Numbered from the stretch's first letter, positions 25,788-35,536 are shown. The stretch: 64,000 bases of DNA from Bacteroidetes bacterium GWF2_33_38 (GCA_001769505.1 MEOF01000020.1:47130-111129), one strand, 5' to 3'. Notes: generated from the letters alone by a model not told the origin. Program-made: numbers and translations.

Positions 25788-28424
25788 ATGTCGTTTCAAA
25801 TTTCAGATAATATAAAAACCGTTCTAAATAACTCAAACGAGCTTGTTTTTGTAATTAATTCGTCAGGGACTATTTTTTTTGTAAATTCGTTGACAGAATC
25901 AATAACCGACATTACAAATGGGCATAATATTTTTGATTATATTTCAGAAAAAGAAGACCTTTTTAGAGATGTTAACGAACAGAACTCAAAAACTGCAATA
26001 CAACTTTCGTTGAGTTCAAAGCTTAATTTTATTGATTTAAATGGAAATATTAGCTTCCTAAGTCGATACGAAGGCGAAATTTTCTTTGTTTTGTCGCTCT
26101 CTCAAAAAATTGCAAATACAAATGCAGATGGCTTAAATCGAAAAATATTTGAAAGCGAAAACAAATATCAAAAATTAATTGAGCAATCGTCCGATTGCAT
26201 TATGCTTCATAAAAACGGAATTATTGAATACATAAACGAAGCAGGAATAAGAATGCTTGGTGCAAAAAATGCCGAAGAAATAATTGGACGTACCAACATT
26301 TCACTTATTCATGAGGACGACAGACCCTTTGTTAAAAATAGAATTACAGAATTACAAACCATCAAGCAATTTACCAATTGGGCTGAACAACGATTTGTAA
26401 AACTAAATGGAGAAATAATAATTGTTGAAGCGGCTGCGGCAGTAGTTGAAATTAATGGAGAAAAGGTGATTCAGGTTATAATTAAAGATATAACTGAAAG
26501 AAAAAACTTTGAAAAACAACTAATTCATAACGAGAGGCAACTGTCAGCATTTATAAAAGCCTTGCCTGATGATGTTTATGTTATCGACGAAAACGGAAAG
26601 TATATTGATGTAATTTCATCGGTTCACAATAACACTAAAAAGGGAAAAAATATTTTCGATCTTTTTTCAAATGAATCGGCATTTAGTATTTTAAAGACTA
26701 TACGAAAAACCATCGAACATAAAAAATCGTACACGTTAGAATACGACATAAAAGGAAATTATTTTGAAGGGAGAACCGCTTATTTGGAAATGGACGAACC
26801 AAACAAAAGAGTTCTATGGATTTCGAGAGATATTACGTCTCGAAAAAAAGCCGAAATCTTAGTCAAGGAGAGCGAAGATGCTATAAAAAACTTTTTGCGA
26901 CAATCTTCTGACGGAATTGTAATTGTTGATAACGATGGTAAAATAGTTGAATGGAACAAGGCTCAAGAAAATATTACCGGTTTCAAGCAATTAGAAATTT
27001 TGGGAAAATACATTTGGGACGTACAATATTCGCTTGCAAGCAATAGTGAAAATAGAAAATATACCTTAGATGAACTTAAAAATAATACTCTTATAACTTT
27101 AAAAAATCGAAGCAACACATCTTTTATTCAACCACATACAACCGACATAAGAACAAAAGACAATCAAATTAAAACTATTGAAACCGTCATTTTTCCTATT
27201 GATACTGAAAATGGTCGTAAAATAGGCTCTATTGCTAGAGATATAACAAGCATAAAAGAGGCCGAAGACAATTTAATCAGAGCAAAAAAATTAGCAGAAG
27301 AAGCAAATCAAGCCAAAAGTTTATTTATCGCTAAAATTAGTCACGAAATACGTACTCCACTAAATGGAATTGTTGGATTTACCAATCTATTGCTCGACAA
27401 TGATTACGATAAAGATACAAAAGAAATGTTATCGCTTATAAAAAATTCAGGAGAAACACTATCAAAATTAATAACCGACATTCTTGATTTTTCAAAAATT
27501 GAATCAGGAAAAATAAGCCTTCAAAGAATTGAATTTGATTTAAATAGCTTAATTGAGTCAAGTATTAAAAGTTTTAATCTTCCCGCAACAAAAAAATCAC
27601 TACAACTAGCATTTACAAACAATAATAAACATAACAACTTACTCATTGGAGATAAAATTTGTTTACGACAAATAATCGTGAATCTATTGAGTAATGCTAT
27701 TAAATATACCGACAAAGGCAACATACAAGCAACTTTTGATACAAATATTATCGAAAAATCGAATAAGATAAGTTTAACAATTTCGATAAAAGATACTGGT
27801 AGAGGAATTGCTCCTGAGGTTTTACAAAATATTTTTAGCGATGTTTTTAAAATTGCCTATACCGATTCGAATAAAGGGAGTGGTTTGGGACTTTCAATTG
27901 TAAATTCATTAGTAAAACTGATGAACGGAAAAATAGAAGTAGATAGTGAATTAAACGAAGGAAGTACTTTTACAGTATCAATTCCTTTTGAATTGTCGAA
28001 AAAAACAAAAGAAGTCGAAATTATAAACTTAGTGAATAATGATATCTTAACTAAAAAGTTAAAAATACTTGTTGCAGAAGACGACCTTACCAACCAACAT
28101 TTAATAAAAGCTTTAGCTAAAAATAAACCTTGGGAACTAGTCGTAGTCGATAATGGAGAAAAAGCTGTTCATTATTTTCAATTAGAAAAATTCGATATAA
28201 TCTTAATGGATATTCAAATGCCAATAATGAATGGAATAGAAGCTACGCAGACGATTAGACAATTTGAAAAAGACAACAATTCGCACGTGCCAATCATAGC
28301 TTTAACAGCTTACGCAATGGAGAACGATAAAGAAAAATGTTTTGATGCAGGAATGGACGCATTTTTATCAAAGCCTATAAATATTAATAAGCTTTATTCA
28401 ACTATTGATAAATACGTTAAGTAA
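25788..28424 (+). CDS. PAS-domain hybrid sensor histidine kinase with receiver
   Basis: 878 aa, no transmembrane segment, so a cytoplasmic sensor. Several PAS domains fill the first about 490 residues (KLIEQSSDCIMLHKNGIIEY, ERKNFEKQL, RQSSDGIVIVDNDGKIVEW). The dimerisation helix follows with the phosphoacceptor H519 (KISHEIRTPLNG), then the ATP-binding domain (NLLSNAIKYTDKG, DTGRGIAPEVL, GSGLGLSIVNSL) and a receiver whose phosphorylation site is D808 (IILMDIQMPIMNG). No output regulator is adjacent, so phosphotransfer must go to a distant partner. It converges on the SpmAB-like gene with a gap of 3 bases. Confidence 0.93.
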   Translation: MSFQISDNIKTVLNNSNELVFVINSSGTIFFVNSLTESITDITNGHNIFDYISEKEDLFRDVNEQNSKTAIQLSLSSKLNFIDLNGNISFLSRYEGEIFFVLSLSQKIANTNADGLNRKIFESENKYQKLIEQSSDCIMLHKNGIIEYINEAGIRMLGAKNAEEIIGRTNISLIHEDDRPFVKNRITELQTIKQFTNWAEQRFVKLNGEIIIVEAAAAVVEINGEKVIQVIIKDITERKNFEKQLIHNERQLSAFIKALPDDVYVIDENGKYIDVISSVHNNTKKGKNIFDLFSNESAFSILKTIRKTIEHKKSYTLEYDIKGNYFEGRTAYLEMDEPNKRVLWISRDITSRKKAEILVKESEDAIKNFLRQSSDGIVIVDNDGKIVEWNKAQENITGFKQLEILGKYIWDVQYSLASNSENRKYTLDELKNNTLITLKNRSNTSFIQPHTTDIRTKDNQIKTIETVIFPIDTENGRKIGSIARDITSIKEAEDNLIRAKKLAEEANQAKSLFIAKISHEIRTPLNGIVGFTNLLLDNDYDKDTKEMLSLIKNSGETLSKLITDILDFSKIESGKISLQRIEFDLNSLIESSIKSFNLPATKKSLQLAFTNNNKHNNLLIGDKICLRQIIVNLLSNAIKYTDKGNIQATFDTNIIEKSNKISLTISIKDTGRGIAPEVLQNIFSDVFKIAYTDSNKGSGLGLSIVNSLVKLMNGKIEVDSELNEGSTFTVSIPFELSKKTKEVEIINLVNNDILTKKLKILVAEDDLTNQHLIKALAKNKPWELVVVDNGEKAVHYFQLEKFDIILMDIQMPIMNGIEATQTIRQFEKDNNSHVPIIALTAYAMENDKEKCFDAGMDAFLSKPININKLYSTIDKYVK

Positions 28425-28427
28425 AAT

Positions 28428-29660
28428 TTACCCAAAGAAAAAATAACTCACGAAAATAGCTGCAATTATACCCGCTAAATCAGCAGTTAAACTACACGCA
28501 ATTGCATGTCGAGTTTTTTTGACACCAACTGAACCAAAATAAACCGCAATAATATAAAAAGTAGTATCAGCTGCACCTTGGAAAACGCAAGATAAACGAC
28601 CAACAAATGAATCTGGTCCAAAAGTTTGCATCGATTCAACCATCATTCCTCTAGCCCCACTCCCACTTAACGGTTTCATAATCGCAGTTGGTAAAGCCGC
28701 CACAAAATCGCTATTTAAACCAAAATAATTAAATCCGTATGCAATGCCGTTTATTAAATAATCTAAGGCACCTGAAGTTCTTAAAACACCAATTGCAACT
28801 AACATTGCTATTAAATATGGAACAATTTTTATGGCAATATTAAAACCATCTTTCGCCCCATCAATAAACGAATCGTAAACATTTACTTTTTTATAAAAGG
28901 CAGCAAAAATAAAAATCATTATAATTCCAAAAAGCAAAAAATTACTTGCCGAAGTTGAAATTAAATTCATTTTTTCTTGGGTCAAAGTGCTGAAATAATA
29001 AATTAATCCTGAGATTAATAAGGTAAACGCACCCAAGTATGCAAGTACAATTTTGTTAAATAAATTGATTTTTTGAAAAATCGAAACAGCTATGATTCCT
29101 GTTAAAGTTGATGCAAAAGTTGCTAAAAGAATAGGTAAAAAAACATCGGCAGGGTCAGCAGCACCCAATTGTGCACGGTAAACCATAATGCTTATTGGAA
29201 TTATGGTTAAACCAGATGCGTTTAAAACCAGAAACATTATTTGAGAATTCGAAGCAGTATCTTTATTCTGATTAAGTTCTTGAAGTTGATTCATTGCTTT
29301 TAACCCAAGTGGAGTTGCAGCATTGTCAAGCCCTAACATATTGGCAGAAATATTCATCAAAATTGAGCCAGAAACGGGATGATTTTTAGGAATTTCAGGA
29401 AATAATTTACTAAAAAATGGATTTATTAATTTTGATAAATAATTGATAACTCCCCCATTTTCGCCTATTTTCATCAAGCCTAGCCACAATGTCATAACTC
29501 CTGTTAAACCTAATGAAAGCTCGAAACCAACCTTTGCCATATCAAAAGTTGCTCCCATCATATTGGTAAAAACTTCGTAATCGGCAAAAAAAACAAATCG
29601 AATGAGTGCAATTACAAATGCAATTATAAAAAAGAATATCCAAATGTAATTTAGAACCAT
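28428..29660 (-). CDS. Fused SpmA/SpmB-like nucleoside-recognition (Gate) membrane protein
   Basis: 410 aa, about ten hydrophobic helices. The N-terminal half corresponds to SpmA (MTLWLGLMKIGENGGVINYL, LGLDNAATPLGLKAMNQL), the C-terminal half to SpmB (LPTAIMKPLSGSGARGMMVE, FVGRLSCVFQGAADTTFYI). In spore formers these two proteins are separate and help dehydrate the spore core; the fused form is widespread in non-sporulating Bacteroidota, where the role is unknown, perhaps transport. The start lies immediately downstream of the small lipoprotein gene (stop at 29661). Confidence 0.88.
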   Translation of the reverse strand: MVLNYIWIFFFIIAFVIALIRFVFFADYEVFTNMMGATFDMAKVGFELSLGLTGVMTLWLGLMKIGENGGVINYLSKLINPFFSKLFPEIPKNHPVSGSILMNISANMLGLDNAATPLGLKAMNQLQELNQNKDTASNSQIMFLVLNASGLTIIPISIMVYRAQLGAADPADVFLPILLATFASTLTGIIAVSIFQKINLFNKIVLAYLGAFTLLISGLIYYFSTLTQEKMNLISTSASNFLLFGIIMIFIFAAFYKKVNVYDSFIDGAKDGFNIAIKIVPYLIAMLVAIGVLRTSGALDYLINGIAYGFNYFGLNSDFVAALPTAIMKPLSGSGARGMMVESMQTFGPDSFVGRLSCVFQGAADTTFYIIAVYFGSVGVKKTRHAIACSLTADLAGIIAAIFVSYFFFG

Positions 29661-29846
29661 TTACTCTTGTTTTTTTCTAAAATCAGGGTTTTCTTTTACA
29701 ATTCTTAGAGAGTCGTGTTCTTCAATAAACTTAATCAGCGAATCGCGTTCTTCAATAATTTTAACTGATTTTTTTTCTTCACATCCCATAAAGAAAAATG
29801 AAATAAAAAAAATAAATCCCAAAATATATATAATTCTTTTATTCAT
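29661..29846 (-). CDS. Tiny lipoprotein, paralogue of the one at 31689
   Basis: 61 aa from the start at 29846, preferred because it gives a lipoprotein signal (IIYILGFIFFISFFFMGC) directly; the frame itself opens at 29882. After the cysteine it reads EEKKSVKIIEERDSLIKFIE, a short charged amphipathic tail. The same pattern (KSVKVIEEKN) occurs in the lipoprotein at 31689-31871, so the two look like diverged copies. Its start overlaps the DUF6252-like gene's stop by 8 bases, indicating translational coupling. Function unknown. Confidence 0.6.
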   Translation of the reverse strand: MNKRIIYILGFIFFISFFFMGCEEKKSVKIIEERDSLIKFIEEHDSLRIVKENPDFRKKQE

Positions 29847-30306
29847 CTTTGTTTGTATATGGAAGGTTATCAAACTTGCCATCTGTTATCTCAACAGTAT
29901 TGTCCAAACTTGTGTTAGTCATCGAAAATTCAAATGTACCTGATATAGTTTCATCTGTAACTTCTGTTATTACCACAACTCCTTCTTTACTTGCAAAATT
30001 TTCGCTTTCTTCAGTTACGCTTGGTTTATATACTGCTCCACACCCAGCCTGAACGCCCGCTACATCAAGTTCGAAAGTTCCTGTAGTTGTTCCTACTATA
30101 GTAATTTCCATTATTTGACCACTCATTGATGTTCCTGTAATAAAAAACATATCGTTTTTTAATAATGTAACTTGGGTTGCCGACGACCAACTTGTACCAT
30201 CAACCTTTGCAGACATTGTTCCCGATAAAAAATCCTCTTTATCGCAAGAAAAAAAGGCAATTGAAACAAACATCAATAATGTGAAACTTAAAATCTTATT
30301 TTTCAT
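29839..30306 (-). CDS. DUF6252-like lipoprotein
   Basis: 155 aa with a lipoprotein signal (SFTLLMFVSIAFFSC) and a beta-sandwich-like mature part. It contains MSAKVDGTSWSSATQVTL and ends with a strand pair around GTFEFSMTNTS and ITDGKFDNLPY. This ordering (AKVDGxxW near the N-terminus, a GTFEF strand, and a terminal G-x-F) is typical of the small DUF6252 lipoproteins of Bacteroidota. Probably anchored at the cell envelope; function unknown. First gene of a small unit with the tiny lipoprotein and possibly the SpmAB-like gene. Confidence 0.7.
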   Translation of the reverse strand: MKNKILSFTLLMFVSIAFFSCDKEDFLSGTMSAKVDGTSWSSATQVTLLKNDMFFITGTSMSGQIMEITIVGTTTGTFELDVAGVQAGCGAVYKPSVTEESENFASKEGVVVITEVTDETISGTFEFSMTNTSLDNTVEITDGKFDNLPYTNKDE

Positions 30307-30368
30307 ATAAATATTGTTTTATTTTTAACGGCTCAAAAATATATTTTTATTTCTTATCTACACTATTT

Positions 30369-30923
30369 TTATTCGTGACCATTTCCACGGTGATGATTAA
30401 TTGGAAGTTGCTTTTTAAATTCGCTATCCGAAATTTTGAAAACAAGCCAATCCAATATAATTTGAGCAATATCAACATTCAATTCAGATATTGCGAATTT
30501 GTATTTTTCTCTCGTTCCGTAGGATTTTTTTTTATTATTTTCACACGTACATTTTTCGGCTATAATCACTTTAATTTTATCAGCTTGATCGGTCATTTTA
30601 AAATATATTCTACGCCAACAAATGAAATTCAAATAACCAATCCTTATTTTAAAAAAAGTATCTTTTTTTTGGATAAAAGCAGAACCGTAAAATTCGTATG
30701 TATCATCTCCTTTCAAATGAGTATGCCCAATTTCGATGCTTGGTTTACGAAATTCAACGGAAATTTTATCAACTCGGTCGATAAAAAAAGTTAATTTATT
30801 GATTAAAGGGGAAATATTTTTATGATTTTCGATAGCATTCACGCTATCTAAATTTTGTTCTCGTTGAATTAAAGTTTCTCTAATTCTTTGCTTTTCTTCG
30901 GCATTTTCAATCCAACTTGCCAT
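30369..30923 (-). CDS. Hypothetical cytoplasmic protein
   Basis: 184 aa, no signal peptide. The N-terminal 30 residues are a charged helix (WIENAEEKQRIRETLIQREQ); the middle is strand-rich (ISVEFRKPSIEIGHTHL, FFKIRIGYLNFICWRRIYF); two cysteines form CTC near residue 126. No family recognised. It stands alone, about 60 bases upstream of the DUF6252-like gene. Confidence 0.55.
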   Translation of the reverse strand: MASWIENAEEKQRIRETLIQREQNLDSVNAIENHKNISPLINKLTFFIDRVDKISVEFRKPSIEIGHTHLKGDDTYEFYGSAFIQKKDTFFKIRIGYLNFICWRRIYFKMTDQADKIKVIIAEKCTCENNKKKSYGTREKYKFAISELNVDIAQIILDWLVFKISDSEFKKQLPINHHRGNGHE

Positions 30924-31018
30924 AATGCTAAATTTATAAATTATGCATTAAAAGTAAAAAAATATTAAGCCATTTTAATTTCATAAATTATTTTTTATGA
31001 ACAATTTACGTTTAATAT

Positions 31019-31705
31019 CTATTGTTTCTCTTTAAATTCATCTTGATGACAAATATCAAGAGGTTCAGGTATTTCATCATCATTATCATCATTTATCCAA
31101 TCGTATGTAGGTTTTTGAGGTCCGTATTCTCTATAATAGTACGCAAAAATGTATCCCCAAAACATTCCATATAAATGCGACTCCCACGACATGTTTTTAA
31201 CAAGAGGAAAAACTCCCCAAACCATTCCTCCATATAAAAATATAACCAATAATGAAATCGCCATTAATCTGTAATATTTACGAATAATTCCACTAAAAAA
31301 TAAAAATGAAGCAAAGCCATAAACAAGTCCGCTGGCTCCTATATGAAATGAAGGTCTGGCAGCTAGCCAAACGCTTAAATGTGTTAAAATAAAAATACCG
31401 ACAAATGCTTTTAATGCAACTTCCTTATAAAAATAAAAAATGGCTAATGAAAGAAATATTAAGGGAAGCGAATTCGAAATTAGATGACTAAAATCTGCGT
31501 GAAGAAAAGGTGCTAAAAGAATTCCTCTCAATCCTTCAATAGTTCTTGGAAAAATACCAAATTCACTCCAACTAACATCCAAAACAACTTCGCTAATTTT
31601 TGTCAACCATAGCAATAAAACTAAAACAATAGGAATAAATGAGATGGTATAAATTCGCTTTAATTCGAGAGGCTTATTTGTGTGTTTCTCAGTCAACAAC
31701 TTCAA
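31019..31705 (-). CDS. Rhomboid family intramembrane serine protease
   Basis: 228 aa with about six membrane helices. The catalytic serine lies in the GASGLVYG motif near residue 129 and the catalytic histidine in SWESHLYGMFWGY near 181; the HADFSHLISNSLPL segment corresponds to the rhomboid N-terminal HxxxN box. It should cleave membrane helices within the bilayer; the substrate is unknown. Its 5' end overlaps the last codons of the upstream tiny lipoprotein gene by 17 bases. Confidence 0.9.
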   Translation of the reverse strand: MKLLTEKHTNKPLELKRIYTISFIPIVLVLLLWLTKISEVVLDVSWSEFGIFPRTIEGLRGILLAPFLHADFSHLISNSLPLIFLSLAIFYFYKEVALKAFVGIFILTHLSVWLAARPSFHIGASGLVYGFASFLFFSGIIRKYYRLMAISLLVIFLYGGMVWGVFPLVKNMSWESHLYGMFWGYIFAYYYREYGPQKPTYDWINDDNDDEIPEPLDICHQDEFKEKQ

Positions 31706-31871
31706 TAGTATCTTTAGTCTTTACTACAAATGAATCTTTTTCGGCTATTGTTTTAACTGTCATATTTTTTTCTTCAATTACTTTAACTGATTTACTTTCA
31801 GTGTTTTTTGAAATTTCACGACTACACGAAAATATAAAAACGCTTAAAGTAAAAACTAAAAAATATTTCAT
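31689..31871 (-). CDS. Tiny lipoprotein, paralogue of the one at 29661
   Basis: 60 aa from 31871, chosen because it begins a standard signal (MKYFLVFTLSVFIFSC); the frame opens at 31898. The mature part SREISKNTESKSVKVIEEKN shares KSVKVIEE-like spacing with the lipoprotein at 29661-29846. It overlaps the start of the rhomboid gene by 17 bases, suggesting coupled translation. Function unknown. The 240 bases upstream, to the divergent ABC gene, hold no further recognisable element. Confidence 0.55.
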   Translation of the reverse strand: MKYFLVFTLSVFIFSCSREISKNTESKSVKVIEEKNMTVKTIAEKDSFVVKTKDTIEVVD

Positions 31872-32111
31872 AAACAATCTCAATTTAAATAAATACATGA
31901 AACTTCGTTTTATTCAATCATATAAAGGTATTAAAAATGATTAAAAAAAACTAAAAAATATTTTCACTTTTGACAAAAGCAATCAACACATACTCAATAA
32001 AAGTAATATTTCTATGTACGAATATGAGCAATTAATAAAAATTTACGATACAATGGTATTATATATAAAATTTGTATTATTTTTATTTCGTTCAAATAAA
32101 TTCAAAATACT

Positions 32112-35100
32112 ATGAGTGAATCAATTTTAAAGGCGTTGATGAGATTGTTTGCAATTATCGCAAACTTCGAGGAAGAAGGAGAATCATCATCAGCACGTTC
32201 GGTTGTTGAATCGTACCTTAAACAACACCTGAATCAAGAACAGTTAAATGAATATTTAAAACTATTCGACGAATATTACGAACTTCATCATAGCAAAAAA
32301 GGTAAAAAAAGATTATCGGCAAATTCAGTTAAAGTTCTTGCTATTTGCGAACAAATTAACGAAGAACTTCAACAAAATCAAAAGCTATTAGTGTTGTTTC
32401 AGTTACTCGAATTTATAAATAAAGGCGAAGGAATCAGCGAAGAAGAACTTGATTTTGTTAAAACCGTAAGCGATACTTTTAACATTAGTTCTGACGAATT
32501 TAACAATATAAAAGCATTTATTGTTGGAAATATTTCAGAAGTCCCAGGAAAAGCCAATCTCCTTTTAATTGACAATAACAAAGAGATAGCTGAAACTGAA
32601 ATTAAACACATTATAAACGATTACCTTACTGGGAATATTGCAATTTTGAATATTGTAAGTACCAGTATGTATATTTTTAAATACATAGGCGATGAAAACT
32701 TGTCGCTCAACGGTCACAATGTTAAACCAACTAAAACCTATGTTTTAGACAAAGGTTCATCGATACGAAGTACTAAAATAAGTCCAATTTACTACAGCGA
32801 CGTAGTTGGTAAATTTTTACAAGCTGGTAAAAGCGAAAAAATTGTATATTCAGCTCAGAACGTCGAATTTAGATTTAAGAACAGCAACAATGGGATTCAT
32901 ACCTTCAACTTTTGCGAAGAATCAGGTCAACTTGTTGGAATTATGGGTGGTAGCGGTGTTGGAAAGTCTACTTTGCTCAACGTTCTTAACGGAAAACTTA
33001 AAATTCAAAGTGGGAAAATTTTAATCAACGGATACGATACAAGCATTCCATCCGAAAGGGAAATGATTGAAGGTGTTATCGGATTTATTCCTCAAGATGA
33101 TTTGTTAATTGAAGAATTAACGGTTTACCAAAACTTATACTATAACGCAAAACTTTGTTTCAACAATTTCACTAAAGAACAAATTGAAGAAGCCGTTGAA
33201 AAAGTACTTATCGACCTTAACCTTTTTGCAATTAAAGATTTAAAAGTTGGTGGACCTTTAAATAAATTCATTAGCGGTGGACAGCGAAAACGGTTAAATA
33301 TTGCTTTAGAATTAATTCGAGAACCGTCGGTATTGTTTGTCGATGAACCTACCTCAGGCTTATCTTCGATGGACTCTGATATGGTTATGGATTTACTTAA
33401 AGAGCAAACCTTAAAAGGTAAATTGGTAATTGTCAATATTCATCAGCCATCGTCGGATATTTTCAAATTATTCGACAAACTTATTATTATGGATACTGGA
33501 GGACATCCAATTTATTACGGAAATCCTCTTGACGGAGTTGTTTACTTCAAAAAAATGAGTAATCATGTTAATGCAAACGAAAGCGAATGTATTACTTGCG
33601 GAAATGTAAACCCCGAGCAAATTTTACAAATAGTTGAATCAAAGGTTGTTGATGAGTATGGAAAATTAACTAGAAGTCGAAAAACATCAGCTAAAGAATG
33701 GTTTGAACTATATCAAAAAAATATTGTTTCAAACATCAAACATCAAACTGAGAAAACCAAACTACCTAAAAATTATTTCAAAATTCCTTCGCGAATTAAA
33801 CAGTTTTTTATTTTTACGGCTCGTGATGTTTTATCAAAATTAACCAACAAACAATATCTGATAATTACCTTACTCGAAGCACCGGCATTAGCTGTTATTT
33901 TGGGGTATTTTACCAAGTACATTAGTGGAACTCTCGCCGACCCTAACGAGTACGTTTTTAGTTTAAACGAAAACCTTCCTGCTTACTTCTTTATGTCTGT
34001 TGTGGTTTCATTATTCTTAGGTATGACAATTAGTGCAGAAGAAATTATTAAAGATCGAAAAATAATTCAGAGAGAATCGTTTTTAAATTTAAGTCGATTT
34101 AGCTACTTGAATTCTAAAATTTTGATAATGTTTGCTATTTCGGCAATTCAATCGCTTACTTTTATTGCAATTGGAAATGCTATACTTGGAATTCATGGAA
34201 TGACACTTAGTTTTTGGCTGGTACTGTTTACCACCTCTTGTTTTGCAAACATGCTAGGTTTGAATATATCGGCTGCTCTTAATTCAGTTGTTACTATTTA
34301 TATTCTTATCCCATTTATACTTGTTCCACAGCTTTTATTAAGTGGCACAATTGTTAGTTTTGACAAACTTCATAAAAACTTTACTTCTCACTTTTTTGTT
34401 CCGTTTTCCGGAGATGTTATGACTTCGAGATGGGCATACGAAGCTCTTGTTGTAAAGCAATTTAAACACAACGAATTTCAAAAACATTTCTTCGAAATTG
34501 ACAAAACAATGAGTAATGCTACTTATGTTAAAACCTTTTTAGTTCCTAAATTAGAAGGCATTGTTAACGAAGTCGAAAAAAATATTTACAACAAGGAAAA
34601 AGAAAAAGCAATTACAAATGTTAAACGATTAAAAAACGAATTTGAAATTTTAATTGGACGAGTTCCTGAAGTTAAGTTCAAAAGCATTGACAAACTCACA
34701 ATAGAAAAGTACGACGAAAATGTGATGAAGGAATCTAGAATGTACTTAGAATTAATTAAGAAAAAATACATTAAAGAATACAATAACGCTAGCTATAAAA
34801 AAGAGGAGATATTTAATAAACTAGTTAAAGAATTAGGTAGTAAAGAAGCTTTAGACGAATTGAAGCAAAACTATCACAATCAAAATTTAGCAGACTTAGT
34901 CCTTAATAAAAAAGAGTTGAACAAAATCATTGAGACAGACGACCGATTTGTACAAGCATTTGAACCAATCTATAAAGAGCCAGAATCAAATTATGGTCGA
35001 GCACATTTTTATGCACCTGTTAAGATTGTTTTGGGCTATAGCATTGATACTTTTTGGTTTAATATAATGGTTATTTGGCTTACATCTCTTTTCATGTATG

Positions 35101-35174
35101 TAACCCTATTAACCGATGCTCTAAAAAAATTATTAGATAAATTAGAAAATATTAAGATTTTCAAAAAGAAATAA
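32112..35174 (+). CDS. ABC transporter, ATPase-permease fusion (ABCG-like) with N-terminal TerB-like region
   Basis: 1020 aa. Residues about 1-140 are helical and TerB-like (LFQLLEFINKGEGISEEELD). The ATPase follows: Walker A GGSGVGKST at 279-287, signature ISGGQRKRLNIALELI near 388, Walker B VLFVDEPTSGLSS near 406. The C-terminal ABC-2 permease begins near 575 and has about six helices, interrupted by a long charged insert of roughly 170 residues (around 800-970: EKNIYNKEKEKAITNVKRLK, IKKKYIKEYNNASYKK) before the last helix. The ATPase-first order is that of eukaryotic ABCG half transporters. Substrate unknown. A strong terminator follows. Confidence 0.9.
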   Translation: MSESILKALMRLFAIIANFEEEGESSSARSVVESYLKQHLNQEQLNEYLKLFDEYYELHHSKKGKKRLSANSVKVLAICEQINEELQQNQKLLVLFQLLEFINKGEGISEEELDFVKTVSDTFNISSDEFNNIKAFIVGNISEVPGKANLLLIDNNKEIAETEIKHIINDYLTGNIAILNIVSTSMYIFKYIGDENLSLNGHNVKPTKTYVLDKGSSIRSTKISPIYYSDVVGKFLQAGKSEKIVYSAQNVEFRFKNSNNGIHTFNFCEESGQLVGIMGGSGVGKSTLLNVLNGKLKIQSGKILINGYDTSIPSEREMIEGVIGFIPQDDLLIEELTVYQNLYYNAKLCFNNFTKEQIEEAVEKVLIDLNLFAIKDLKVGGPLNKFISGGQRKRLNIALELIREPSVLFVDEPTSGLSSMDSDMVMDLLKEQTLKGKLVIVNIHQPSSDIFKLFDKLIIMDTGGHPIYYGNPLDGVVYFKKMSNHVNANESECITCGNVNPEQILQIVESKVVDEYGKLTRSRKTSAKEWFELYQKNIVSNIKHQTEKTKLPKNYFKIPSRIKQFFIFTARDVLSKLTNKQYLIITLLEAPALAVILGYFTKYISGTLADPNEYVFSLNENLPAYFFMSVVVSLFLGMTISAEEIIKDRKIIQRESFLNLSRFSYLNSKILIMFAISAIQSLTFIAIGNAILGIHGMTLSFWLVLFTTSCFANMLGLNISAALNSVVTIYILIPFILVPQLLLSGTIVSFDKLHKNFTSHFFVPFSGDVMTSRWAYEALVVKQFKHNEFQKHFFEIDKTMSNATYVKTFLVPKLEGIVNEVEKNIYNKEKEKAITNVKRLKNEFEILIGRVPEVKFKSIDKLTIEKYDENVMKESRMYLELIKKKYIKEYNNASYKKEEIFNKLVKELGSKEALDELKQNYHNQNLADLVLNKKELNKIIETDDRFVQAFEPIYKEPESNYGRAHFYAPVKIVLGYSIDTFWFNIMVIWLTSLFMYVTLLTDALKKLLDKLENIKIFKKK

Positions 35175-35191
35175 CACCAAATATTAAAAAC

Positions 35192-35225
35192 AAAAAAGAC
35201 CATTTTCATAAAAATGGTCTTTTTT
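35192..35225. terminator. Bidirectional terminator between the ABC gene and hypC
   Basis: A perfect 15-bp stem (AAAAAAGACCATTTT with AAAATGGTCTTTTTT) around a 4-base loop, with T-runs on both strands. It lies between the convergent stops of the ABC transporter gene (35174) and hypC (35252) and can stop transcription from both sides. Confidence 0.92.
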
Positions 35226-35251
35226 GTTTCTCATAATTACCAAAAGAAAGG

Positions 35252-35515
35252 CTAAACAATATGTTCGCCTGTTTCTTTCTCCATTTGATCGAGTTCTTTA
35301 TTAAACTCTTCATATTCTTCAAATACTTTAAGGGTTTCCAACGCTTCTTCTTCGCTTAACTTTTGCAATGCAAAGCCAGTATGAAGCAATATGTAGTCAC
35401 CAGGATTTACATCGTCAACTAATTGTAAACTAGCCGTGTATTCTGTTCCACTAACCGAAACCACAGCATTATCTCCATTTACTGAAATAACTTTTGCAGG
35501 TACACTTAAACACAT
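35252..35515 (-). CDS. hypC: HypC/HupF-family hydrogenase maturation chaperone
   Basis: 87 aa. It begins MCLSVPAKVISVNGDNAVV, with the essential Cys2 and the PAKV segment, and contains VNPGDYILLHTGFALQKLSE, both diagnostic of HypC. HypC carries the Fe(CN)2CO group to the large subunit of [NiFe] hydrogenases. A C-terminal acidic tail is present. No other hyp or hydrogenase gene is in the window, so it is isolated here. A TATTTTTG -7 box lies upstream on the minus strand at 35537-35544. Confidence 0.9.
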   Translation of the reverse strand: MCLSVPAKVISVNGDNAVVSVSGTEYTASLQLVDDVNPGDYILLHTGFALQKLSEEEALETLKVFEEYEEFNKELDQMEKETGEHIV

Positions 35516-35536
35516 TTTTATAATTTTTTATTTATG

